Source of the DNA: CAZVIJ01 sp964626735
Lineage (GTDB): Bacteria > Patescibacteriota > Dojkabacteria > JAOAGR01
Direction: 5' to 3'
NCBI GenBank assembly: GCA_964626735.1
Contig: CAZVIJ010000049.1
Coordinates: 1-13,557, forward strand
Length of the DNA: 13,557 nt
Both the position numbers and the translations under genes were made by a program. Position 1 is the first letter of the stretch, and every line of letters starts with the position of its first letter. Below, piece by piece: positions 1-6,612 of this stretch. The notes beneath the pieces are model-generated. The model was not told where the DNA came from, made no database searches, and saw only the letters and a program-made list of their open reading frames with translations.

Positions 1-1153
1 GTACCGTAGCGGGTATCTTAAGCTTCTTCATGACGAGCTGGGTGCAATGGTGCCCGGTTCTCACGGCGATTCCGTCGTCATCCAAGATCGAACCCACATC
101 GTGAGCATGCACGCCATCAACATTGAGCGAAACGATAGCGACCCGGTCATCGGTAATCTCATTGGGGCCGTAAAGCGTAATGAACGGCAGCTCGTTCAAT
201 CGAGGAAGCATGTATTCCATAAGCGAATGCTCATAGGTGCGAATCGCATCGAAACCGATTGCTTCCAGGTACTCGAGCGATGATTTGAAAGCGATTACGT
301 CGGCGATATTTGGAGTCCCTGCCTCAAATTTGTACGGCAAGTCGTTGAAGGTTGTCTCTTCCCAACTAACCTCCTTTATCATGTCGCCGCCTCCTAAAAA
401 CGGCGGCATTCGGGAGAGTAGCTCCTCTCTACCGATGAGTACGCCGACCCCCGTAGGACCGCACAGCTTGTGTGCCGAGAAGGTCACGAAGTCTACCGAA
501 AGCGACCGGAAGTCAAAGGCTGAATGGGGGACAGCTTGCCCGGCATCGACGATAATTGCTACGTGCGGATTTACGTCTCGAGCGATACGTACAATTGTTT
601 TCAAATCCTGCATTATCCCGAACGTATTCGAGCACCAGCTGATGCTGAGTATTTTCGTGTTCCCGTCGATGAGCGAACGCAAGGAATTCAGATCGATCCT
701 TCCGTTCTCATCGAAATGAGCATACCGCAACTCGAACGGTATAGACGATTCTTGCTTCAAAAGCTGCCACGGTACGATATTCGAATGATGCTCGAGGTCG
801 GTTAGGACGATATTGTCTCCATCGGCAAGGTGGGTTTTACCGAATGATTTCGCGATTAGATTAAGGCTCTCGGTGTCGTTCTTGGTGAAAACTACTTCGC
901 GCGCATTGCATCGGTAGATACGTGCAATGGTGTCCCGAGTCGACTCAAAGGCGGCAGTCGCCCGTTGCGAGAGCGTATGGACGCCACGATGTATATTGGC
1001 GTTGTATCCCTCGTAGTATTCTTGAATCGCATCAATCATACAGCGAGGCTTTTGTGTCGTAGCCGCATTGTCGAAGTACACCAACGGATGGCCGTTGATT
1101 TGTTTCGAAAGAATCGGGAAATCTGCTCGTATCGCATCGACGTCGAATGTCAT
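1..1153 (-). CDS. sufS: Cysteine desulfurase SufS (3' end cut by window edge)
   Basis: PLP-dependent class V aminotransferase that takes sulfur from L-cysteine as an enzyme persulfide for Fe-S cluster assembly in the cytosol. My reading of the minus strand gives 384 residues and runs off the window, so perhaps 20-40 C-terminal residues are missing. Visible landmarks are the N-terminal VYFDNAATTQKP (25-36), the EHHSN cofactor-stacking motif (121-125), VDAG (202-205), the Schiff-base lysine K229 in FSAHKLCGPTGVGVL, and the persulfide cysteine C370 in VRTGHHCTQL. The RTGHHC form is typical of the SufS/CsdA group rather than IscS/NifS. I chose the ATG at 1153 because a TATAAT box ends 6 nt upstream; an overlapping ATG just upstream is out of frame and stops at once. 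No other suf gene is visible; any would lie beyond the left edge. Family assignment is very secure. Confidence 0.93.
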   Translation of the reverse strand, partial: MTFDVDAIRADFPILSKQINGHPLVYFDNAATTQKPRCMIDAIQEYYEGYNANIHRGVHTLSQRATAAFESTRDTIARIYRCNAREVVFTKNDTESLNLIAKSFGKTHLADGDNIVLTDLEHHSNIVPWQLLKQESSIPFELRYAHFDENGRIDLNSLRSLIDGNTKILSISWCSNTFGIMQDLKTIVRIARDVNPHVAIIVDAGQAVPHSAFDFRSLSVDFVTFSAHKLCGPTGVGVLIGREELLSRMPPFLGGGDMIKEVSWEETTFNDLPYKFEAGTPNIADVIAFKSSLEYLEAIGFDAIRTYEHSLMEYMLPRLNELPFITLYGPNEITDDRVAIVSLNVDGVHAHDVGSILDDDGIAVRTGHHCTQLVMKKLKIPATV

Positions 1154-1168
1154 CGATGCATTATACCA
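1154..1168 (-). promoter_or_regulatory. Extended -10 promoter of sufS, apparently leaderless
   Basis: On the minus strand TGGTATAAT (1168-1160) matches the extended -10 consensus TGnTATAAT. Only 6 nt separate it from the ATG at 1153, so transcription should begin at or within one or two bases of the start codon. No good -35 hexamer lies 16-18 bp upstream, which is common for extended -10 promoters. There is no room for a Shine-Dalgarno site. Confidence 0.7.
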
Positions 1169-1184
1169 ATGTTTTGGATCAATC

Positions 1185-2483
1185 TCATGGATCAACGACA
1201 TCTCGGGGAAGTTTGCCTTCCTTTTTCAAGTCGAGGATGGTCTTCTCGGCTTCTGGAGAAAACCAGTAGAAATCGCTGACCGGATAGAACAAGTTCTTAT
1301 CCCATTGTACCCTTAGATTTCGCTTCTGTTGGACACTCAGGTCGGTAACCTTTTGTATTTCGGAAAGCTGGTTTTGAAGCGTGAAATTCCTGATCTCATA
1401 CGCCCTGAAATCGATGAACGGTATGGTCGCGATTACCGCAGGGACAAGGAATGCAAGGAATCCCAGTGTGCCGGTATATGAGGCGAGGCGCTCTACGAAA
1501 GCGCTAATAAGGATCGCCCCGAAAAAAACGACCGGGAGAAAGTATTGGGTATAGGGAGAACGCGTAATGATAAGGGTACCGCACAAATACATGACGATCG
1601 CCCATAACTCAAGGAGTCTTGATTTCTCCCTCGTCTTGGCCAGGTAAGTACCGATGCAAATTGCAGATATCGAGAGCAGCACGAAAAACAGCAAATATTC
1701 CTGGGGATAGTTTTTCAGCGTCCTCGTAAAAAGAAAGACGTCATTGAAACGAGAATTGAGCGTCCAATTGTAAAAGTAGTAGCGCGTAACGTATCCGTAT
1801 CGTACCGTCGCTATGATATAGAAAATGCCGGGAAGCAGGGAAGCAACCGAAAATGCCGCATAATAGAGCAAGCTTCGCTTCCAACCGATTTTCCTAATCG
1901 CGTGGATGGCAAATACGGCAGAAATCATCGGGAAAAAGAGTACCGCTTTCTGCAAAAACATGACTGAGAACCCGAACGAAATTCCCGAAAGAGCGATGAG
2001 CCGTATCGAGTAGGGGCTTTCAAAATACGTGTGGAGAATGAGAAAGGCGACCAGTAAGCCGGTCATCATAAGATTGTCCGGACGGAACTCCATGCCGGTA
2101 AGGAAGAATGGGGCAGAGCCCAAGACGAGCAGTACGCTGACGAGCTTCGCGTTCAATGATTTGATGTACCGGTCGGAGAGCATGAAAAGGAGGGATACGT
2201 TTATGATCCCTACGGCAATGGATCCGATTTTTATCGCATAAAGCGATGTCGTCGTGCTTTTGATGAAAATGAAAAATAGACCGAACAAGTACCACATATA
2301 GGGATGATGGTGCTCGAAGAAATCTCGATAGGGAACAAAACCAGAAGATACCATGAACGACGCGTGGATATGCTCTAGCTCGTCCCATGAGAACGGCTTG
2401 AGAAGCTGAAGATATACAAGGTAAACGGCAACAGCGCACACAAGCAGGAGAAGCATNNNNNNNNNNGTTACTTTGGTACGCAT
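1185..2483 (-). CDS. GT-C family membrane glycosyltransferase (PMT/ArnT-like), interrupted by an assembly gap
   Basis: Polytopic membrane protein of about 432 residues that resembles lipid-phosphate-sugar-dependent GT-C glycosyltransferases (dolichyl-phosphate-mannose mannosyltransferase/ArnT-like, COG1807 type). After the first membrane helix comes the acidic extracytoplasmic motif WDELEH (33-38), followed by FVPYRDFFEHHHP (49-61), the signature of this superfamily's catalytic first loop. About ten further hydrophobic segments follow, and a short charged C-terminus. It probably transfers a sugar from a polyprenyl-phosphate donor onto an envelope acceptor; donor and acceptor cannot be told from sequence. 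Ten N fall in codons 6-9, so the first residues and frame across them are uncertain. The ATG at 2483 is supported by a TATAAT 9 nt upstream; a second ATG at 2456, after the gap, is an alternative. It lies 36 bp downstream of the FAD oxidoreductase, suggesting a shared envelope-glycan role. Confidence 0.75.
   Translation of the reverse strand: MRTKVXXXXMLLLLVCAVAVYLVYLQLLKPFSWDELEHIHASFMVSSGFVPYRDFFEHHHPYMWYLFGLFFIFIKSTTTSLYAIKIGSIAVGIINVSLLFMLSDRYIKSLNAKLVSVLLVLGSAPFFLTGMEFRPDNLMMTGLLVAFLILHTYFESPYSIRLIALSGISFGFSVMFLQKAVLFFPMISAVFAIHAIRKIGWKRSLLYYAAFSVASLLPGIFYIIATVRYGYVTRYYFYNWTLNSRFNDVFLFTRTLKNYPQEYLLFFVLLSISAICIGTYLAKTREKSRLLELWAIVMYLCGTLIITRSPYTQYFLPVVFFGAILISAFVERLASYTGTLGFLAFLVPAVIATIPFIDFRAYEIRNFTLQNQLSEIQKVTDLSVQQKRNLRVQWDKNLFYPVSDFYWFSPEAEKTILDLKKEGKLPRDVVDP
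2457..2466. other. Assembly gap (10 N)
   Basis: Ten undetermined bases lie inside the extreme 5' end of the glycosyltransferase gene. A round-number run like this is usually a placeholder for a scaffold join, so the true length may differ. The reading frame happens to stay open across it if the gap really is 10 bases. Confidence 0.97.
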
Positions 2484-2498
2484 TTAATGACGATTATA
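2484..2498 (-). promoter_or_regulatory. -10 promoter element of the glycosyltransferase gene
   Basis: A perfect TATAAT (2498-2493, minus strand) stands 9 nt before the ATG at 2483, inside the 36-bp gap after the FAD oxidoreductase gene. A start site about 7 nt downstream would leave a leader of only about 2-3 nt. I see no convincing -35 box and no Shine-Dalgarno site. Confidence 0.55.
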
Positions 2499-2519
2499 AA
2501 CTATAACGCAACAATTTCC

Positions 2520-3941
2520 CTAGGAAACCTTATTGGGAACGGCCCTGCCCTTTTCTTCGCTCAATTCCTCATGGTATTCGGCATCGTTATTGACGTTCCA
2601 CGGATCAAGCTTTGTATCTCCGCTCATAAGGTGATGCGCAACGATTAAGGCAGTGGCCATGCTGTGGTCCTGGTTATTCCATCGGTGCATGCCGTTGCGC
2701 CCGATGGTGTAAAGCGTGGGGTATTTAGCCAAATAGTTCCTGATCGTTGAGACATGCTCTTTGTAGGCGGTATCATAAACAGGGTAGGCTTTCTTGACGC
2801 GAACGACGGTCCCGTCGAGGATATCCCGTTCGCTGCAGAAACCTAGTTGAACGGCCTCCCGTTTCGCAACCGCAAGAAGCTCCTCGTCGCTATGCGACCA
2901 TAAGTCGTCGTCTTCGAAGAAAAAGTATTCCATGCCAAGCGAAGTCTTGGACTGGTCGGGAACCATATCCTCGCTCCAATTCTTGAAATTCTGGATGCGT
3001 CCGACGCGAACTTCGGGATCGTGGATGTAAATCCAATTATCGTCAAAAATATACGGCGTATCGATAATGAGTAGAATCGTGATGAAATCGCGGTATGTAA
3101 TATTTCTTGCGGCTTCCCGTATCTCGCGGGGGACGGCAGGAAGCGAATTAATCAAGCTCCTGAGCGGCATCGTCGAAATGACATAATCGAACGCACGATC
3201 ATTCGGAACTTCGGCCAGCCACTTCGATCCATCATACGTAAGTGAACCGATTGCGGTTCCCATAATTAGATGGCCTCCTTGTTCGGAAAATCTGCGTGCC
3301 GCCTCTTCCCACATCATTCCAGGACCGAATCGGGGATAGTGGAAAGAATCGATCAATGTCTTGAAGTTTCTCTGTTTGCTTGGGAAAAAGGCGGTAATCA
3401 CCGCGTTTCCCAACGAGAATGCCTTGACTCGCTGTATCGCCCAATCCTGGGATATCTGCTCGACGGGTATCCCCCATACCTTTTCCGTATAGGTTTTGAA
3501 GAATGTCTCGAACAAGACCTTGCCGAACCGATTCGTCATCCAGTCCGCATAGTTTTTCTCAGGTTTGATCGGAAAAAGCTTATACCGCGCGTACGAAAGC
3601 ACCGCTTTGCTTGACCTGAAAATACCCAGGTTCCTCAAGGCATTGAACGGTTTGATCGGGTAATCGTAAAACTTTCCATCGTAATGAATTCTCGATTTCC
3701 TGCTTCGCTTCAGGAAGTCGGAGCCGAGCAATTCTTCCCACATTGCCTGTATCTCCCGGTTCTTCGTGAAGAATCGATGGCCTCCGATATCGAACCGATA
3801 GCCTTTATAATTGACCGTCCTCGATATGCCGCCTACATATTCCGTATCGGCCTCGACAATCGTCGTGTCTATTCCGTTTTTGGCCAGCACCAGACCCGCA
3901 GTAAGGCCAGCGGGACCAGCGCCGATAATGAGGACTTTCAT
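2520..3941 (-). CDS. FAD-dependent amine-oxidase / UDP-galactopyranose-mutase-like oxidoreductase
   Basis: Protein of 473 residues with an N-terminal Rossmann FAD-binding fold: VLIIGAGPAGLTAG (3-16) gives GxGxxG, followed by an acidic ribose-binding residue in IVEAD and the GGISRT and IGGHRFFTK segments typical of the NAD_binding_8/amino-oxidase superfamily (COG1232 type, related to UDP-galactopyranose mutase and protoporphyrinogen oxidase). Near the C-terminus GRNGMHRWNNQD (414-425) followed by HSMATAL forms the second FAD-contacting motif. No membrane helix is evident, so it is presumably cytosolic. Members often sit in surface-polysaccharide loci. Here it lies between a flippase and a glycosyltransferase, so a role in preparing a sugar or polyprenyl-linked glycan is reasonable, but the substrate is unknown. 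Start is ATG at 3941, since the FAD motif begins at residue 3. A -10-like TATACT lies 13 nt upstream. Confidence 0.82.
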   Translation of the reverse strand: MKVLIIGAGPAGLTAGLVLAKNGIDTTIVEADTEYVGGISRTVNYKGYRFDIGGHRFFTKNREIQAMWEELLGSDFLKRSRKSRIHYDGKFYDYPIKPFNALRNLGIFRSSKAVLSYARYKLFPIKPEKNYADWMTNRFGKVLFETFFKTYTEKVWGIPVEQISQDWAIQRVKAFSLGNAVITAFFPSKQRNFKTLIDSFHYPRFGPGMMWEEAARRFSEQGGHLIMGTAIGSLTYDGSKWLAEVPNDRAFDYVISTMPLRSLINSLPAVPREIREAARNITYRDFITILLIIDTPYIFDDNWIYIHDPEVRVGRIQNFKNWSEDMVPDQSKTSLGMEYFFFEDDDLWSHSDEELLAVAKREAVQLGFCSERDILDGTVVRVKKAYPVYDTAYKEHVSTIRNYLAKYPTLYTIGRNGMHRWNNQDHSMATALIVAHHLMSGDTKLDPWNVNNDAEYHEELSEEKGRAVPNKVS

Positions 3942-3960
3942 AAACGTGAGTGTTAGTATA
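3942..3960 (-). promoter_or_regulatory. Candidate -10 element of the FAD oxidoreductase gene
   Basis: TATACT (3960-3955, minus strand) lies 13 nt before the ATG at 3941 in the 46-bp gap behind murJ. It would give a leader of about 6 nt. The best upstream hexamer at 17-bp spacing is TCGATT, a poor -35. No Shine-Dalgarno sequence is present. Confidence 0.4.
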
Positions 3961-3987
3961 TGTTTTTTACGCGACAGAATCGAGTAA

Positions 3988-5754
3988 TCAAACGCCTCGA
4001 ATTTTATTGCCCCTGAACAATCGTTTAACGGCAGTTAAAGATTTCTTGAGCTTCTTGAAAGGATCGTCAAGAATTTTCACGTCCTCATCGCCCATTATTT
4101 TAAGGGATAGGTAGTAGGTAAAGACCATCAGGATGGCAACATTCATCGATAAGAAAAGAATGCCGAAAATCTTCTCCTCATTGTAGTTGACGTCGAGTAG
4201 TTTGAACGATAGGACTCCGATGACGAGCATCAGGAGGGTAGCGAAAAGCTTCTTGAAAATCGCATCCGGTTCGTAGAAAACGTTGATCCCCTTCTTGTTG
4301 AGGAGGTATATCAAGATGACGAGGTTGATGAATATGGCTACGCTCGATGCCAAGCCCATGCCGCCGATTGCCGCGATTGACCCGTCATTGGTAAAGTAGT
4401 CGTTGATATTCGAGAGGAACAGCCGGGGATCGAGCGAGAGCGTCTGGAAATGGCTGAAGACGTTTACGAAACCGTACGTGAGCGCGATCTCTATAAAGAT
4501 TACGATTATGCTGACGATCGTCGGGGTTTTGGAATCGTCGAGGGAGTAAAAAGCCCGGTTAACGAGGTTCAGTATCGAATAGAAAACAATACCGAGGCTG
4601 AGGAACGCAAGCGAATAAGAAATGAGACTGGCGTCGGCAAGCGTTATATTGCGACTTACGATGCCAAACACAAAACGGACGAGCGGAGTTCTCAAAACAA
4701 TCATCAAGGCCGAAACCGGCAAGGTCCAGAAGAGAATCGCTCGAAGCCCCTTTGAAAAAAGTACCTGGAGGCCCTTGATGTCTTTGTGCCCGAGCGAGGA
4801 CATTTGCGGGAATAGAGCCTGGGAAATGGAGATTCCGATCATCGTTACCGGAATATCGCGAAGCGAGAGAGCGTATTTGAATGAAGTCAGCGATCCGGTG
4901 GCAAGGCGGAGCGCCAAGATAGTCTGGAAGATATTGCCGATATAATCAGAAGTTAGACCGACCGTTCGAGGAATTGCCTGCTTTAAAGCCTTCAGTACGT
5001 AAAAATCCTTGAGGTTGAGCGTCATCGGGCTGTACTCGATACCCGCTCTCATGATCGAGGGAACCTGAATGAGGAAGTGCAGGAGGCTGCCGAGTAGGAC
5101 GCCCCAAGCAAGGGCGATTATATTATAGTTGAAGAGCGGAAGCAGGAATAAGGCCGCGAATATCGTGCCGAAATTATAGAAGAGGGGCGCGAGCTGGGTG
5201 ACGAAGAATCGCTTCTTGATCTGGAGAATGCTTGAGAAAATGCTGCTGACGGTGAGCAAAATGGGTGAAAAGATAAGAACCCGCAGTACGTTCACGAACT
5301 GCTCCATTTCTGCGGCACCGAGCGGAGAGCTGGTGTTAGCTATTTTTACGCGAAGCGCCAGCGAAATGATCTGCGGAGCAAATATGAAAACGAGAAGGCA
5401 TAGCGTCAGGAGCGCGATAAAGAAAATGTTTACGATTGAGGAGAGTACTTCTTTCAGGCGTTTTTCGCCTTCATCGATCGATGCTTGGGTGAGAACGGGA
5501 ATGAGCGCTGCATTGATTCCGCCGATGGCCACGATAAGAAAGAGGAATTCTGGAATCGTGTTCGCCGCGTTGAAGATATCGAGGGCTTGGGAGCGTATTC
5601 CGTAGATATGCGCGAGGATCTGCAATTCGAGCATGCCGGATATCTTCGTCACCAGCATGAGGATAGACATGCCGAAGGCAACATACCCGAATGAATCCTG
5701 GGGTTTGCTTATCAGCTTTCGGGAAGTCGTAATTATTTTCTTTAGCCTGCTCAC
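3988..5754 (-). CDS. murJ: MurJ/MviN-family lipid flippase
   Basis: Multi-drug/oligosaccharidyl-lipid/polysaccharide (MOP) exporter fold of the MurJ/MviN family, which moves lipid II or a related polyprenyl-linked glycan across the membrane. The 588-residue product has about 14 hydrophobic segments. The family signature is in the first helices: a SILMLVTKISGMLE-like first segment, then FNAANTIPEFLFLIVAIGG and INAALIPVLTQ, corresponding to the conserved N-terminal MurJ region. It is somewhat longer than the usual 510-550 residues, with an extended loop near the middle of the C-terminal half and a basic cytoplasmic tail. I start it at GTG 5754: a TTGCAG-17-TACAAT promoter ends 10 nt upstream. 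A longer reading from TTG at 5793 would start inside the -35 box itself and is rejected. Its neighbours suggest peptidoglycan or surface-glycan export; which substrate it carries is not shown. Confidence 0.86.
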   Translation of the reverse strand: MSRLKKIITTSRKLISKPQDSFGYVAFGMSILMLVTKISGMLELQILAHIYGIRSQALDIFNAANTIPEFLFLIVAIGGINAALIPVLTQASIDEGEKRLKEVLSSIVNIFFIALLTLCLLVFIFAPQIISLALRVKIANTSSPLGAAEMEQFVNVLRVLIFSPILLTVSSIFSSILQIKKRFFVTQLAPLFYNFGTIFAALFLLPLFNYNIIALAWGVLLGSLLHFLIQVPSIMRAGIEYSPMTLNLKDFYVLKALKQAIPRTVGLTSDYIGNIFQTILALRLATGSLTSFKYALSLRDIPVTMIGISISQALFPQMSSLGHKDIKGLQVLFSKGLRAILFWTLPVSALMIVLRTPLVRFVFGIVSRNITLADASLISYSLAFLSLGIVFYSILNLVNRAFYSLDDSKTPTIVSIIVIFIEIALTYGFVNVFSHFQTLSLDPRLFLSNINDYFTNDGSIAAIGGMGLASSVAIFINLVILIYLLNKKGINVFYEPDAIFKKLFATLLMLVIGVLSFKLLDVNYNEEKIFGILFLSMNVAILMVFTYYLSLKIMGDEDVKILDDPFKKLKKSLTAVKRLFRGNKIRGV

Positions 5755-5793
5755 GTTGAGAAAAATTGTAGTCGGTAGCGGAATAAACTGCAA
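5755..5793 (-). promoter_or_regulatory. Sigma-70-type promoter of murJ, near-leaderless
   Basis: On the minus strand TTGCAG (5793-5788), a 17-bp spacer and TACAAT (5770-5765) form a good vegetative promoter. The GTG start follows 10 nt after the -10, so the leader would be only about 3-4 nt. The -35 begins 15 bp after the stop codon of the upstream zinc-ribbon gene. Confidence 0.75.
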
Positions 5794-5808
5794 ACCGGAT
5801 GTATATGC

Positions 5809-6135
5809 CTATTGCGAATCATCGAGCTTGTTGGAGCCGCAGCGGGGACATTTATCGAGCTGCTGGTGTCCCTCGTACTTGAAACCGCAATTGAGGCACT
5901 TGAAGCTGTATACATGATTGTAGGGGACCGACGAGAAGTCGATGGTATCGCCTTTCGATGTGTCGACAATTTGGTCTTCGATGTGAGAGAGGTCGATATC
6001 CTTCATGGGGTCGAAATTCGCTGCCTGGGTCGGAGGCATGGGGGCCGATGGCGCACCGGTGCCTTGGATATTGGGAGCAGCCGGCGATTGAATCGGCTGG
6101 ACTCCGGAATTTGTGGAATCGGTATTTGGCGTCAT
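5809..6135 (-). CDS. Small zinc-ribbon protein with disordered N-terminus
   Basis: Product of 108 residues. Residues 1-45 are rich in Pro, Ser, Thr, Asn and Gln and are probably disordered. Residues 46-70 are acidic. The C-terminus holds a compact zinc ribbon, CLNCGFKYEG (from C80) and CPRCG (from C96), giving CxxC-12-CxxC with C80, C83, C96 and C99 as ligands. There is no signal peptide or membrane helix. I do not recognise a specific family; the ribbon resembles rubredoxin-like or regulatory (FmdB-like) ribbons. I chose the ATG at 6135 because a TTGCAA-17-TAATAT promoter ends 7 nt upstream. A longer frame beginning at TTG 6171 starts in the -35 box and is not credible. It is the first gene of the minus-strand envelope cluster, 54 bp before murJ, and is divergent from rpsO. 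Confidence 0.75.
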   Translation of the reverse strand: MTPNTDSTNSGVQPIQSPAAPNIQGTGAPSAPMPPTQAANFDPMKDIDLSHIEDQIVDTSKGDTIDFSSVPYNHVYSFKCLNCGFKYEGHQQLDKCPRCGSNKLDDSQ

Positions 6136-6171
6136 CGCATATATATTAGAAGTATTCGTACCCGCTTGCAA
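6136..6171 (-). promoter_or_regulatory. Sigma-70-type promoter of the zinc-ribbon gene, leaderless
   Basis: On the minus strand TTGCAA (6171-6166), a 17-bp spacer and TAATAT (6148-6143) form a promoter, with the ATG at 6135 only 7 nt beyond the -10. The expected start site coincides with the A of the ATG or the base before it. Confidence 0.75.
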
Positions 6172-6204
6172 CTAGAAATGCCCTTACTTGGCTACAGATC
6201 GCGG

Positions 6205-6237
6205 TTGATTGTTTTTGGGGGAAAAACCTGATAAGAT
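6205..6237 (+). promoter_or_regulatory. Candidate promoter of rpsO
   Basis: TTGATT (6205-6210) is followed 18 bp later by TGATAA (6229-6234), overlapped by TAAGAT (6232-6237), either of which could act as the -10. ATG follows TAAGAT by 14 nt. The spacer contains a GTTTTT-GGGGG-AAAAAC inverted repeat (6211-6227). No Shine-Dalgarno site precedes the gene. The exact boxes are uncertain. Confidence 0.45.
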
Positions 6238-6251
6238 ACACGGATTAGTCA

Positions 6252-6548
6252 ATGGCAGAAAGCAAAAATTCAAAAAAGATAGACTTTACCGGCATGAGTC
6301 GGGAGGAGATCATTAAAAAAGTCTCCGTTTCCCTCAATGACACTGGTTCACCGGAGGTACAGATTGCCCTTCTTACCAAGCGCATCCTCGAGCTATCCGA
6401 GCACCTCAAGAAGCACAAGAAGGACAACCACTCGCGACGCGGCCTATTGCAGATGGTCGGAAAGCGACGACGACTCGTCGAGTATCTCAAGAGAAAAGAT
6501 GCCGACAGGTACGAAAAGGTTCTCGCCTTCACCGGTCTCACAAAATAA
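6252..6548 (+). CDS. rpsO: Ribosomal protein S15
   Basis: Small-subunit protein that binds the central domain of 16S rRNA early in 30S assembly. The 98-residue product has the diagnostic S15 core: DTGSPEVQIALLTKRI, then the EHLKKHKKDNHSRRGLL segment (with the HSRRGL rRNA contact) and MVGKRRRLVEYL. The usual length is about 89; the extra residues are a lysine- and serine-rich N-terminal extension before the IDFTG segment. Start ATG 6252 has no Shine-Dalgarno site. It lies 64 bp before pnp, the classic rpsO-pnp order also seen in Escherichia coli. In several bacteria S15 represses its own translation, but I could not identify such a leader here. Confidence 0.96.
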   Translation: MAESKNSKKIDFTGMSREEIIKKVSVSLNDTGSPEVQIALLTKRILELSEHLKKHKKDNHSRRGLLQMVGKRRRLVEYLKRKDADRYEKVLAFTGLTK

Positions 6549-6590
6549 TCCCTCTCGAAAGGGCGTCTATGGTTTGGGTCTCGAAAATGA

Positions 6591-6598
6591 TATAAGAT
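6591..6598 (+). promoter_or_regulatory. Candidate -10 element of pnp
   Basis: TATAAGAT (6591-6598) contains overlapping -10-like hexamers TATAAG and TAAGAT. The ATG of pnp is 14 nt past TAAGAT, the same distance as in rpsO, and the ATAAGATAC core plus a following ATTAG(A/T)C is common to both. No clear -35 is seen. Confidence 0.4.
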
Positions 6599-6612
6599 AC
6601 CATTAGACAAGC

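Noticed and set aside
237..719. Plus-strand open frame of 160 codons at the left end
   Set aside because: The minus strand here encodes the SufS active-site lysine and cysteine motifs; the plus frame is a shadow.
6549..6580. Possible terminator after rpsO (CCCT/AGGG hairpin)
   Set aside because: The stem is only 4 bp and no T-run follows, so transcription may well continue into pnp.
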